Source: Streptomyces sp. NBRC 109706
GTDB taxonomy: Bacteria > Actinomycetota > Actinomycetes > Streptomycetales > Streptomycetaceae
Assembly: GCF_000974485.1 (NCBI RefSeq)
Contig: NZ_BBOM01000009.1
Coordinates: 372,001-436,000, forward strand
Length of the DNA: 64,000 nucleotides
Reading direction: 5' to 3'
Shown here: one piece after another, positions 1 to 7,759 of the stretch
Position numbering within the stretch: the stretch's first letter is position 1
Layout of the letters: every line of letters starts with the position of its first letter
The notes under the pieces: model-generated
Told to the model about the DNA's origin: nothing
The model's database searches: none
The model's input: only the letters and a program-made list of their open reading frames with translations
Program-made: the position numbers and the translations under genes

Positions 1-6
1 GCCTCC

Positions 7-483
7 ATGGACGACATTGATTCGGCGATCCTCGCCCATCTCCAGCGCGATGCACGGCTGACCAATCGCGAGCTGGCGCGCCTGGTCGGAATCGCGCCCT
101 CCACTTGCCTCGAACGCGTCCGCGGTCTGCGGTCCCGCGAGGTGATCACCGGCTACCACGCCGCCGTCGATCCCCGGGCGCTCGGCCGCTCCCTGCAGGC
201 GCTGATCTTCGCCCGGCTGCGCCCCCTGACCCGGGAGGTGATCACCAGCTTCGAGCACTATCTCGCCCAACTGCCCGAGGTGCGCTCCGTGATGGTGGTC
301 TCCGGGGACGAGGACTTCGTGGTCCATGTGTCGGTGACCGATATCGAGCATCTGCACGGCTTTCTGATGGACCGGTTCAGCGCCCGCCGCGAGGTGGTCA
401 GCTTCCGCAGCTCGATGATCTACCGGGAGACCGGCGGCCGGGTGCTGACCGCCTTCGGCGAGGACGAGGGGGACCGCGCCTGA
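7..483 (+). CDS. Lrp/AsnC family transcriptional regulator
   Basis: A 158-residue protein of the usual Lrp/AsnC length. An N-terminal winged helix-turn-helix (about residues 4-50, with LTNRELARLVGIAPSTCLER as the HTH) is followed by an effector-binding RAM domain (about 65-140). These regulators bind DNA as dimers or octamers and respond to amino acids. The ATG gives the family's normal start (MDDID...IL), but only six bases precede it, so the ribosome binding site cannot be judged. It converges on the sulfite-oxidase-like gene and shares a hairpin with it at its own stop codon. The ligand is unknown; the family call is secure. Confidence 0.9.
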   Translation: MDDIDSAILAHLQRDARLTNRELARLVGIAPSTCLERVRGLRSREVITGYHAAVDPRALGRSLQALIFARLRPLTREVITSFEHYLAQLPEVRSVMVVSGDEDFVVHVSVTDIEHLHGFLMDRFSARREVVSFRSSMIYRETGGRVLTAFGEDEGDRA

Positions 484-497
484 CCCGGTCCCCCTCG
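465..497. terminator. hairpin terminator between convergent genes
   Basis: An 11-bp perfect inverted repeat (cgagggggacc / ggtccccctcg) with an 11-nt loop. It spans the stop codon of the Lrp gene and sits just beyond the 3' end of the convergent molybdoenzyme gene, so it could end transcription from both sides. No T-run follows, which is usual in high-G+C actinomycetes. Confidence 0.6.
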
Positions 498-512
498 AAA
501 CGAAACCCGCGC

Positions 513-1784
513 TCAGCCGGTGACCAGCACCGGGTGCCGCACCACCGCGTCGAAGAGATAGCCCTGTTGGTTGTAGACCGAGCGCTCCGGCTGGGTCCGC
601 CCCGCCGAGTCGGTGGCGCGCGCCAACAGGGTCGCCGACCCCGGCCGGCGCGGCGTCCACGGCACCGACCAGCGCACCCAACTGTCGCGGCGCGGCGCGT
701 CCTTGAGGCGCGCCGGCCGCCACCGCCGGCCGCCGTCCGTGCTGACCTCGACGGAGCGGATCACCCCGGCGCCCGACCAGGAGCGGCCCGTCAGCTCATG
801 GGTGCGGCCGGCGGCCAGCGGCGCGTCGAAGGCCAGCTCGAAGGCGCTCTTGACGGTCTGCCTGGTCAGCGGCGCGCTGCCGCCCTCCGGGTGGTCGGGG
901 CCGAAGAGCCGGTAGAGATCGGTGTTCCACGGGGAGTAGAGCGGTTCGGCCGACACCTCGATATCGCCCACCCACTTGATGGAGGCGATCCCGATCCAGG
1001 ACGGCACCAGCACCCGCACCGGATGACCGTGGTCGGGCGGCAGCGGCGCACCGTTCATCTCATAGGCGAGCAGCACGTCGTCCAGCGCCTTGGCCAGCGG
1101 CAACGGGCGGCGCACCCGGCCGAGTTCGGCCCCTGAGGAGTCGACAAACGGATCGTCGAGGCCACGCGGCTGGACGTCCACCGCGTCCCGCCGCAGCCCG
1201 GCGCGGCGCAGCACCTCGGCCAGCCGCACGCCGCGCCAGCGGGCGACGCCGATCGCGCCCAGCTGCCAGGCGGTGCCGGAGGCGGCCTCACCCTGCTGAG
1301 TGGCATAGAAACTGCGCCCGTTGCCGGCACACTCCACGGCCGCGGTGTGCACGGTGGTGGGCAGCGCGCGCAGCGCGTCCAGATCGAACTCCACCTCGCC
1401 GCCCCGCAGTCCGCTCCCCCACAGCCGCAGCCGCCAGTCGGCCGCCGAGATCGTCGGGGTACGGGTGTGGTTGCGGACGAAGAACAGCTCGTTGGGCGTG
1501 TGGTAGCCGGTGCCGCGCAGCGCCGACCAGCGGGTCTCCGCATTGGTGCCGTGCACCACGAACCCGTCCTCGGGCAGCGGTTTGACGATGCCGGGCGCGG
1601 GATCGTCGGCCACGGTGGCCGCGGCGGCACCCGGCGCCCAGGCGAGCGACGAGGTCGCGGCGACGGCGCCACCGGCGGCGAGCAGCCGGATCAGATCCCG
1701 GCGGTCGATCCCCTCGGCACGCGCCGTGCCATCGAGGAACTGGCGCAGCCGACGGCGGTCGTAGCGTCTCTCGTTGGTCGTCAT
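513..1784 (-). CDS. sulfite oxidase-like molybdopterin-dependent oxidoreductase, Tat-exported
   Basis: A 423-residue protein of the sulfite oxidase family. Residues 28-60 form a twin-arginine-type signal (RRDLIRLLAAGGA then a hydrophobic stretch ending in alanines), so export in folded form is expected. The molybdopterin domain contains the expected cysteine ligand in VECAGNGR (Cys152). The C-terminal third resembles the Mo-cofactor dimerisation domain. I chose the ATG at 1784 because the 22 codons upstream are unlike the family. Such proteins oxidise sulfite or related substrates outside the membrane; which substrate is used here cannot be read from sequence. No heme domain is present, so electrons must go to another carrier. 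Confidence 0.85.
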   Translation of the reverse strand: MTTNERRYDRRRLRQFLDGTARAEGIDRRDLIRLLAAGGAVAATSSLAWAPGAAAATVADDPAPGIVKPLPEDGFVVHGTNAETRWSALRGTGYHTPNELFFVRNHTRTPTISAADWRLRLWGSGLRGGEVEFDLDALRALPTTVHTAAVECAGNGRSFYATQQGEAASGTAWQLGAIGVARWRGVRLAEVLRRAGLRRDAVDVQPRGLDDPFVDSSGAELGRVRRPLPLAKALDDVLLAYEMNGAPLPPDHGHPVRVLVPSWIGIASIKWVGDIEVSAEPLYSPWNTDLYRLFGPDHPEGGSAPLTRQTVKSAFELAFDAPLAAGRTHELTGRSWSGAGVIRSVEVSTDGGRRWRPARLKDAPRRDSWVRWSVPWTPRRPGSATLLARATDSAGRTQPERSVYNQQGYLFDAVVRHPVLVTG

Positions 1785-1903
1785 GGCCAAGCATCCTGCG
1801 CCCGGGGCCGGGGCCGGCGCCATTGCGACACATTGCAATGCCATGAACAAATGTCATGAACAGCTGCCGGCCCCTTCCACCGACCCGGTTCGCCCGTGAA
1901 CGA

Positions 1904-3283
1904 TCAGCCGTTCGCGGCGAGTTGGGCCAGCCGTCGGGCCTGGGCCCGGGCCTCCGCCGCGACGGCGGACTCGTCGGCGGTGCGCAGCTCACCGTTCTCC
2001 ACCACCGGCGCCCCGTTCACCAGGGAGAGGGTGATCGGCGCGGGCGGGCCCAGGACCAGCGCGGCCACCGGGTCCTCGATGGTGGAATGGCCGAGACCGT
2101 CGAGCCGCCACAGCACCAGATCGGCCAGTTTGCCCACCTCGAGCGAGCCGATCTCGCCCTGCCGGCCCAGCACTTCGGCGCCGCCCCTGGTGGCCAGCCG
2201 CAGCGCCTGGCGGACCGTCAGCGCCTTCTCCCGGCCGGGGCCGAGGCGGTTGATCAGCAGCGCGTTGCGCAGCTCGGTGTGCAGCTCCCCCGACTCGTTG
2301 GACGCGGTGCCGTCCACGCCCAGGCCCACCGGGACCCCGGCGGCCAGCATCTCGGGCACCCGGGCGATGCCGGCGGCCAGCCGCGCGTTGGACGAGGGGC
2401 AGTGCGCGACGCCGGTGCCGGTGCGGGCGAAGGCGGCGATGTCCGCGTCCGTCATATGCACGCAGTGCGCCATCCAGACGTCGTCGCCGAGCCATCCGGT
2501 GCTCTCGAAGTAGGCCGTCGGCCCCATCCCGAACCGCTGCTCGCAGAACGCCGCCTCCTCCACCGTCTCCGAGCCGTGGGTGTGCAGCCGAACGCCCAGC
2601 CGGCGGGCCAACTCGGCCGATTCCCGCATGAGTTCGGTGGTGACGGAGAACGGGGAGCAGGGCGCGACGGCGATCCGCAGCATCGCGTCTGGCGCCGGAT
2701 CGTGGTGCGTGGCGACGGCCAGCTCGGTGGCGGCCAGCGCCTCCTCGGTGGTCTCCACGGCGAAGTCCGGCGGCAGCCCGCCCCTGGACTCGCCCAGGTC
2801 CATCGAACCCCGGGTCGCGGTGAACCGCACGCCCAGCTCGCGGGCGGCACGGATCTCGGCGCCCAGCAGATCGCCGGCCCCGCGCGGGAAGACATAGTGG
2901 TGGTCCATCGCGGTGGTGACGCCGCCCCGCGCCATCATGGCCAACGAGGCGCGGGCCGCCGCGTACACCATGGCCTCGTCGATCCTGGCCCAGGTGGGGT
3001 AGAGGGCGACCAGCCAGTCGAAGAGGTTGGCGTTCTGGGCCAGCCCCCGGGTGAGCCACTGGTAGAAGTGGTGGTGGGTGTTGACCAGGCCGGGCGTGGC
3101 GAGATGGCCCGCGGCGTCGATCCTGCGGTCGAACGGGCCGAGTTCGGGGGGCGCGGCACCGGGCCCGACGGCGACGATCCGGCGGCCGGCGACCACCAGA
3201 TACCCGGATGTGTGCTCGGTCTGGGCATCATCCATGGTCGCGATGGCGCAGTTCTCGATCAGCACGCGTGGCTCGTCGGTCAC
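1904..3283 (-). CDS. 8-oxoguanine deaminase-type amidohydrolase
   Basis: A 459-residue metal-dependent amidohydrolase of the 8-oxoguanine deaminase/hydroxyatrazine hydrolase group. Metal ligands and catalytic segments are visible: NTHHHFYQWLTRGL (His70-72), HTHGSETVEE, AHCVHM and GVDGTASNES. Members of this clade deaminate guanine derivatives, often 8-oxoguanine, releasing urate. The GTG start follows a strong AAGGAGGT site. It is the last gene of the minus-strand urate group, 39 nt after urate oxidase, which fits a role feeding urate into that pathway. The exact substrate (8-oxoguanine or guanine) is inferred from context. Confidence 0.85.
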   Translation of the reverse strand: MTDEPRVLIENCAIATMDDAQTEHTSGYLVVAGRRIVAVGPGAAPPELGPFDRRIDAAGHLATPGLVNTHHHFYQWLTRGLAQNANLFDWLVALYPTWARIDEAMVYAAARASLAMMARGGVTTAMDHHYVFPRGAGDLLGAEIRAARELGVRFTATRGSMDLGESRGGLPPDFAVETTEEALAATELAVATHHDPAPDAMLRIAVAPCSPFSVTTELMRESAELARRLGVRLHTHGSETVEEAAFCEQRFGMGPTAYFESTGWLGDDVWMAHCVHMTDADIAAFARTGTGVAHCPSSNARLAAGIARVPEMLAAGVPVGLGVDGTASNESGELHTELRNALLINRLGPGREKALTVRQALRLATRGGAEVLGRQGEIGSLEVGKLADLVLWRLDGLGHSTIEDPVAALVLGPPAPITLSLVNGAPVVENGELRTADESAVAAEARAQARRLAQLAANG

Positions 3284-3322
3284 ACGGTCACCTCCTTGGA
3301 CAGGGCGGGTCAGGAGCGGGGT

Positions 3323-4213
3323 TCAGGGGCGGGTCAGCTCGACGGGGATGCGTTCGTCCGCGCCGTCCCGCAGCACGGTGGCCTCGATCAGTCCGAAGGG
3401 CCGGTCGGTCGCCACATAGACCGCGCCATCCCCGGTTTCGTTCTCGATCCCGAAGGGGCTCATATCAACCAGGAAATGGTGTTTGTTGGGCAGAGAGAGA
3501 CGAATCTCCTCCACCCCGGTGACTCGTTCGATCACTGCGGACCCCATCTCGAAGAGCGTCTGCTGCAGCGAGCGGGAGTAGGTGTCGGTGAACGCCGCCA
3601 ACAGCGCTGCCCTGGCGTCCGCGTAGGCCGCGTTCCAGTCGGTGGCCGCGACCGTCCCCGCGTCCTCGGCGGCATGCCGCCAGCGCGCGCTCACCTCGGT
3701 GGCCAGCACCCGGTCCGTGGTCTCGGCCAGCGTGGTGTAACGGTCCCTGACAAAGCCGTGGAACTCGGAGTCCGTGGTGTTGAGCACGGTCAGCCCCGTC
3801 AACCCCGAGAGCACTTCGAGCCGTTCGCCGTCCCAGGAGACCCGGGCCGTCCTGGTCTCCTGACCGCCGCGCACGAAGGAGTGCCCGCCAAGGCGCTCCC
3901 AGTGGTGCTCCTCGATATCCGCCACCACCCGGTGGATGGTCGGCTGGGAGTCCACGAAATGGCGCGCCAGCTCGGCCCCGAACGCCTCGGGGGAGGCGAT
4001 GCCGCGCTCCCTGGCGAAGGCGTAGACGGTGTTCTTGGCCGTGTCGGTCGGCAGCACCGCCTCGTTCGAGCCCTCCAGGTGCACCCGCTCCATCGCCCCG
4101 GAGAACGCCAACGAGACGGTGAGATCGGTCAGTTGGTGGGTTTCACCGGCCCGGCCCACCCGGACCACCCGGGTCTGCGCCTTGCCGTACTGGTTCTGCC
4201 CGAGCACCGGCAT
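3323..4213 (-). CDS. pucL: urate oxidase (uricase)
   Basis: A 296-residue cofactor-free urate oxidase, full length for the family. It oxidises urate with O2 to 5-hydroxyisourate and H2O2. Visible signatures are the catalytic lysine region (QYGKAQTR, Lys11), the PTDTAKNT motif carrying the catalytic threonine (about residue 56) and the NKHHF motif near the C terminus. The ATG is preceded by a GGGAG site. It starts four bases after the stop of the UraD-UraH fusion gene, so the two are almost certainly co-transcribed, and the fusion protein would take its unstable product onward. Confidence 0.95.
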   Translation of the reverse strand: MPVLGQNQYGKAQTRVVRVGRAGETHQLTDLTVSLAFSGAMERVHLEGSNEAVLPTDTAKNTVYAFARERGIASPEAFGAELARHFVDSQPTIHRVVADIEEHHWERLGGHSFVRGGQETRTARVSWDGERLEVLSGLTGLTVLNTTDSEFHGFVRDRYTTLAETTDRVLATEVSARWRHAAEDAGTVAATDWNAAYADARAALLAAFTDTYSRSLQQTLFEMGSAVIERVTGVEEIRLSLPNKHHFLVDMSPFGIENETGDGAVYVATDRPFGLIEATVLRDGADERIPVELTRP

Positions 4214-4217
4214 GGGA

Positions 4218-5069
4218 TCAGCTCCCTCGATAGACGGAATAGCCGTACGGGTTCAACAACAGCGGGATGTGGTAGCGCTCGCCCGCGGTGACCGCGAAGG
4301 TGACGGTGGCCTCGGGGAAGAACGCGGTCCCGGTGGAGCCCCGGGTGAGATAGGGCTCGACGTCGAAGGTCAGCCGGGCCGCCACCGCGCCCCCCGGCAG
4401 CGGCGGCAGCGCGGCACAACGGCCGTCGGCGTCCGTGCGCCCCTCGGCGTGCGGGCGCCAGTCGGCGCCGCCCGCGTGGCCGGCCTCGCGCACCGCGAGC
4501 CGCACCACGATCCCGGCGGCCGGCCGGCCCGCGCTGGTGTCCAGCACATGGGTGGAGACCGCGACCGGCGTCTGGACCAGCCGGGTCAGCCGCAGCCGGT
4601 TGATCTTGCCCAACTCGGCGCGCGCCACGGTCGCCTCGTGCGCCGGATCGTGGTCGAGGCGGGCGAGCAGCGCGTCGCGCATCGCCTCCCCCGACAGCCC
4701 GCTGGCGCAGATCAGGAAGACCCGGCCGAAGCGCTCCTGATAGCTGATGTTGAGGTCGAGCAGGGCGTCCCGCACCGCGCTGTCCGACTCCGCGAGACCG
4801 CTCTGCTCGCGGGCCGAGGTGGGGTCCCCCGGCCTGGGCCGGCCGATCGGCGGATGGCCGGCGACCGCCTCGTCGAAGCCGTCGGCCGAGAGCGCGGCCA
4901 ACGCGGTGTCCTGGGCGGCCAGCAGCCCGGCCAGATCGGCGAACGGGCGCCCGGCCAGCAGCCGTTCACCCCAGGCGGACGCGGCGCAGACATGCCGCAG
5001 CGTCTCCCGGACGGCGTTCTCCGGGGCGTGGTTGAGCCAGGTCAACCCGGGTTGCGGAGGCGAGGTCAT
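4218..5069 (-). CDS. uraD/uraH: fused OHCU decarboxylase / 5-hydroxyisourate hydrolase
   Basis: A 283-residue bifunctional protein. Residues 1-165 are an OHCU decarboxylase (UraD) domain with the HPPIG motif (His72). Residues about 168-283 are a transthyretin-like 5-hydroxyisourate hydrolase (UraH) domain, with VSTHVLDTS (His174), a late His near residue 267 and the diagnostic C-terminal YRGS. The two domains take 5-hydroxyisourate to OHCU and then to S-allantoin, the same pair of steps as plant allantoin synthase but encoded here in an uninterrupted bacterial reading frame. The domain order is decarboxylase first. Both active sites look intact. The join is short (about five residues), so the domains sit close together. 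Confidence 0.92.
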   Translation of the reverse strand: MTSPPQPGLTWLNHAPENAVRETLRHVCAASAWGERLLAGRPFADLAGLLAAQDTALAALSADGFDEAVAGHPPIGRPRPGDPTSAREQSGLAESDSAVRDALLDLNISYQERFGRVFLICASGLSGEAMRDALLARLDHDPAHEATVARAELGKINRLRLTRLVQTPVAVSTHVLDTSAGRPAAGIVVRLAVREAGHAGGADWRPHAEGRTDADGRCAALPPLPGGAVAARLTFDVEPYLTRGSTGTAFFPEATVTFAVTAGERYHIPLLLNPYGYSVYRGS

Positions 5070-5100
5070 GGGCCCAGCTAAGCCGCATGATCGACGGGCG

Positions 5101-5115
5101 TCAACAGTTTGTTGA
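5101..5115. promoter_or_regulatory. perfect palindrome upstream of the uraD/uraH start
   Basis: tcaaca-gtt-tgttga is a perfect 6-3-6 inverted repeat, 32 nt upstream of the UraD-UraH start codon, in the 93-nt gap after the HTH gene. Its position fits an operator for the urate genes. The adjacent HTH protein is the obvious candidate to bind it; that link is inference. Confidence 0.45.
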
Positions 5116-5162
5116 AGTGCGCGGCGACACGTCGCCCCGGTGCGGTCCCTCCCCGCCGCCGG

Positions 5163-5576
5163 TCAGCCGCCGCTCGCGCGGTTGAGGTAGTTGTAGACGG
5201 TGAACCGGCTCACCCCGAGGGCCCCGGCCACCGTCTCCACGCCATGGCGCATCGCGAACGCGCCCCGGTGTTCCAGGCTTCGGACGATCCGCTGTTTGGT
5301 CCGCCGGTCTAGATCGGCCAGCGGCCGGCCGTGCCGCCGCCTGAGATCGTCCAGCAGATGCTCCAGGGAGTCGGAGAGCAGGGGCAGCCGCACGGCGGCC
5401 ACGGTGGCGCCCTCCCAACGGAGCGGGACATCGTCCTCGCCGGCCTCCAGCGGGGCGACCAGCTCACCGCCGATGGCGTCCAGCAGCGGGGCCACCGCCG
5501 CCAGGAACCGCGCCTCCTCCGACTCGTCCGACGCGTCCGCGTCCTGGGCCCCTCCGGGCACGATGGGCCCTGTCAT
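5163..5576 (-). CDS. small helix-turn-helix protein, putative urate-operon regulator
   Basis: A 137-residue protein. The N-terminal two thirds are acidic and helical with no domain I recognise. The C terminus (about residues 105-137) ends in a helix-turn-helix with HGVETVAGALGVSRFTVYNY, of the Fis/HTH_8-like kind. It overlaps the preceding gene by 4 nt (ATGA) and lies 93 nt before the UraD-UraH gene, with a palindrome in the gap. The position and HTH suggest a dedicated regulator of urate degradation; the function has not been shown here. Confidence 0.75.
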   Translation of the reverse strand: MTGPIVPGGAQDADASDESEEARFLAAVAPLLDAIGGELVAPLEAGEDDVPLRWEGATVAAVRLPLLSDSLEHLLDDLRRRHGRPLADLDRRTKQRIVRSLEHRGAFAMRHGVETVAGALGVSRFTVYNYLNRASGG

Positions 5577-5887
5577 ATCGGGAACCCCCCGTCCGCCGCC
5601 CGCTCGCCGGCGGGCTCGGCGTCCTGCTCCGTCTCCTGATCGGGTTTCGCCTCAACGGCGTTGACCTGGAGGGATATTCGGGTGGCCCCCGCGGCGAGCG
5701 CCTGGCGCAGCAGGGCGTCCACACAGGAGAACACCGCCTCGGGCGTGCCCTCGGCGGTGTTCCCGAACGGACCCACCTCCACCCCCTCCAACCCGGCGGC
5801 ACGCACCACCTCGCGCGCCACCACGGCGTGCGGAGGGGATTCGTCCAGGTCGAAGGGTTCGGTGGTGAACTCAAGTCTCAGTCGCAC
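5573..5887 (-). CDS. thiamine-binding-like DUF77/MTH1187 family protein
   Basis: A 104-residue protein with the small alpha/beta fold pattern of the DUF77 (MTH1187/YkoF-related) family: an N-terminal beta strand (MRLRLEFTTEPF), a GPFGNTAEG loop and a C-terminal GATRISLQVNV-like strand. Some relatives bind thiamine. The last 25 residues are an acidic, poorly conserved tail. The start is GTG. It heads the minus-strand group that continues with the HTH gene. What it contributes to purine breakdown is not clear. Confidence 0.7.
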   Translation of the reverse strand: MRLRLEFTTEPFDLDESPPHAVVAREVVRAAGLEGVEVGPFGNTAEGTPEAVFSCVDALLRQALAAGATRISLQVNAVEAKPDQETEQDAEPAGERAADGGFPI

Positions 5888-5976
5888 GCGGCCAACCTAA
5901 CCCGGTGCCGGACGCCCGCCACGCCGGCGCCCGCACCCGTCGTCACGCCCTCCGCGCACCGATCCGGGGCACCGGG

Positions 5977-6375
5977 TCAGAACCCGGCGCCCGCTCCCTG
6001 CCCCCGTCCGACGCCCGGACGGGGAACGGACAACCAGGAACCGTCCTGGATGCGATAGTGCGGGACGCCGAACAGCTCGACGGCCCTTCGGAATTCCACG
6101 ACCGCGGGCGTCAGCGCGCTGACCGAACCGAGCGCCGCCGCGATCACCAACAGCGCCTGCCCCAGCGCCGCCTCGTCGGGAACCCCGGACACCGACAGTT
6201 CTTCGAGCCGCGCCAACTGCCCCTCGGCGACCTCGCGATCGGCGAGCGCCGCTTGATAGCCGCCCAGCTCACGACGCAGCCGCTGCACGGCCGCGCGCAG
6301 TGTCGTGACCCGGGGGTCGAGCCCGGCCACCGGTACGCCCCGTACCGTGTGGGCCGTCTCAGCTTCTCCTGCCAC
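5977..6375 (-). CDS. DUF5955 family protein
   Basis: A 132-residue predicted helical protein resembling the actinomycete DUF5955 family. It has a helical core (DPRVTTLRAAVQRLRREL), a central acidic helix and a hydrophobic GSVSALTPAVVEFRRAVELF segment. The C-terminal 25 residues are Gly/Arg-rich and likely disordered. There is no signal peptide or clear transmembrane helix. The start is GTG. It stands alone, divergent from the zinc-ribbon gene. Function unknown. Confidence 0.65.
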   Translation of the reverse strand: MAGEAETAHTVRGVPVAGLDPRVTTLRAAVQRLRRELGGYQAALADREVAEGQLARLEELSVSGVPDEAALGQALLVIAAALGSVSALTPAVVEFRRAVELFGVPHYRIQDGSWLSVPRPGVGRGQGAGAGF

Positions 6376-6725
6376 TCAGCCCTCCCCATGCCCGTCTCCA
6401 CGTCACCGCCGCCCGAGCCCCCCGCCCCGGCCACAGACGACGAACTCAAAGCGACAAGACCCAGCAGGGAAAGTAAATATCACTGTCCGCGCATCACGCC
6501 ATACGGAGGGCTAGATTGCGTGTCACATTCCGATGAACAATGTTCTTCGGTCGTTCTTCGGTCTCCTCCGGACTCCTCCGGTCTCCTCCGAGCGGGGTTC
6601 GGAGTTGTTCGCGGGGCGCTCGGGCAGAAGAGCGATGGGAGTTCCAGCATAGGACCGTATGGTCATAAGAAGTGCGACGGACCCTGTGTGAATCCCGTCG
6701 AGAAGTTCCGTCCGGGGAGCGAGAG
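6376..6725. other. divergent intergenic region with short direct repeats
   Basis: About 350 nt between two divergent genes, presumably holding both promoters. It is less G+C-rich than its surroundings. It contains a tandem 11-mer (gttcttcggtc twice, 6542-6563) followed by three spaced copies of tcctccg (6564-6590). No convincing gene is seen. A short minus-strand frame running into the start of the next gene looks spurious. Confidence 0.5.
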
Positions 6726-7733
6726 ATGGCGAAGAGCGTGGTGACACGGTGCCCCGTGTGCCGACGTGAGCACCGTTACATCCCGCCGGAGTACCCCTGT
6801 GCCTGTGGCGCCCCGGTGACCCTCCCGGTGGCGGTCGACTGTGTGCCGGAGCGGGTGGCGTTCCGCTCCTGGGCCGACGCCTGGACCGAGGTGGAGTGCC
6901 CGGCGTGCGGGGAGTCGGGGCAGTGGCCGCAGCCGGGCTTCGACTGCCCCTGCGGGGCCGCCGTGCGGCTCACCCCGCTGGCTCCCCGGATAGCCGGCGG
7001 CGCCGATGGCACCGCGCCGAACGAGACGCACGCGACGGCCGGGCCGCCCGGGACCGCCGAGCCCGTCGTGCCGCCGCAGCGCCGGGGCACGGGGGCCGGG
7101 GCGCCGGCCGACGAACTGCCGGCGGGCGGGGGCTCGGACCCGGCAGGACCGCTGCCCCGGCGGCGCCGAGGCCCGGCCAGGGCCAGGCGCCCGGCCGCCG
7201 AGACCGGCGGCGGGCCGGGCGCCAACTCCGGTTCCGGGGGCCGGGCGGCCAGGGACTTCGCCGTCGGCCGCCGCGCCGCGCGCGGCGCGGCCGAGCGGGG
7301 GCCCGAAGCGGCGGCCGACGCGGCGGCCCAGGGGACGCGCGGCGCGTTCCGCCCGTTGACGATCAGGACCCGCTACGACGCCGTGGCCTGCGCCGCGCAC
7401 TTTCTGCGCTGGCTGGGCTTCACCGGGGTGCGCAGTACCGTCCCCAGGACGGCGTCCGGGCTCGATCTGCGCGGCCCGTCGGTGGTGGGCCTGGTGGACA
7501 CCAGCACCCAGCCGACCGGCGGCGAGGAGCTGGAAGTGCTGTGGCTGCACGGCCTGTTGAGCTCCTCCCAGCCGGTGGCCTTCTCGCTGGCCGGCTATCT
7601 CGGGGCGGCCAGGGACCAGGCCGAAAGGCTGCGGCTGCCGCTGCTGGTGCTGGACCTGAGCGGCACGCCCCAGCCCGTCAACGAGCCGGGCGAACTGCTG
7701 CTCCGCCACGGAGTGGACGCCGACCTCGGCTGA
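6726..7733 (+). CDS. double zinc-ribbon protein with restriction-endonuclease-like C-terminal domain
   Basis: A 335-residue protein in three parts. Residues 1-80 hold two zinc ribbons (CPVC...CACG, then CPAC...CPCG). Residues about 85-215 are a Gly/Ala/Arg/Pro-rich, probably disordered and basic linker. Residues about 218-335 are a compact alpha/beta domain with RYDAVACAAHFLRWLGFTGV and then GLVDTSTQP and LEVLWLHG strands. The layout resembles an Mrr-like nuclease fold, but the usual D-(E/Q)xK residues are not evident, so activity is doubtful. The ATG follows GGAGCGAGAG. Function unknown; the nuclease-fold assignment is tentative. Confidence 0.65.
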   Translation: MAKSVVTRCPVCRREHRYIPPEYPCACGAPVTLPVAVDCVPERVAFRSWADAWTEVECPACGESGQWPQPGFDCPCGAAVRLTPLAPRIAGGADGTAPNETHATAGPPGTAEPVVPPQRRGTGAGAPADELPAGGGSDPAGPLPRRRRGPARARRPAAETGGGPGANSGSGGRAARDFAVGRRAARGAAERGPEAAADAAAQGTRGAFRPLTIRTRYDAVACAAHFLRWLGFTGVRSTVPRTASGLDLRGPSVVGLVDTSTQPTGGEELEVLWLHGLLSSSQPVAFSLAGYLGAARDQAERLRLPLLVLDLSGTPQPVNEPGELLLRHGVDADLG

Positions 7734-7759
7734 CTCCCCGCCGGCCGGGGCGCACGCGT

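Noticed and set aside
1856..4291. Plus-strand frame of 811 codons
   Set aside because: It is antisense to the 8-oxoguanine deaminase and urate oxidase genes, has an Arg/Gly/His-rich translation and no domain. A typical high-G+C shadow.
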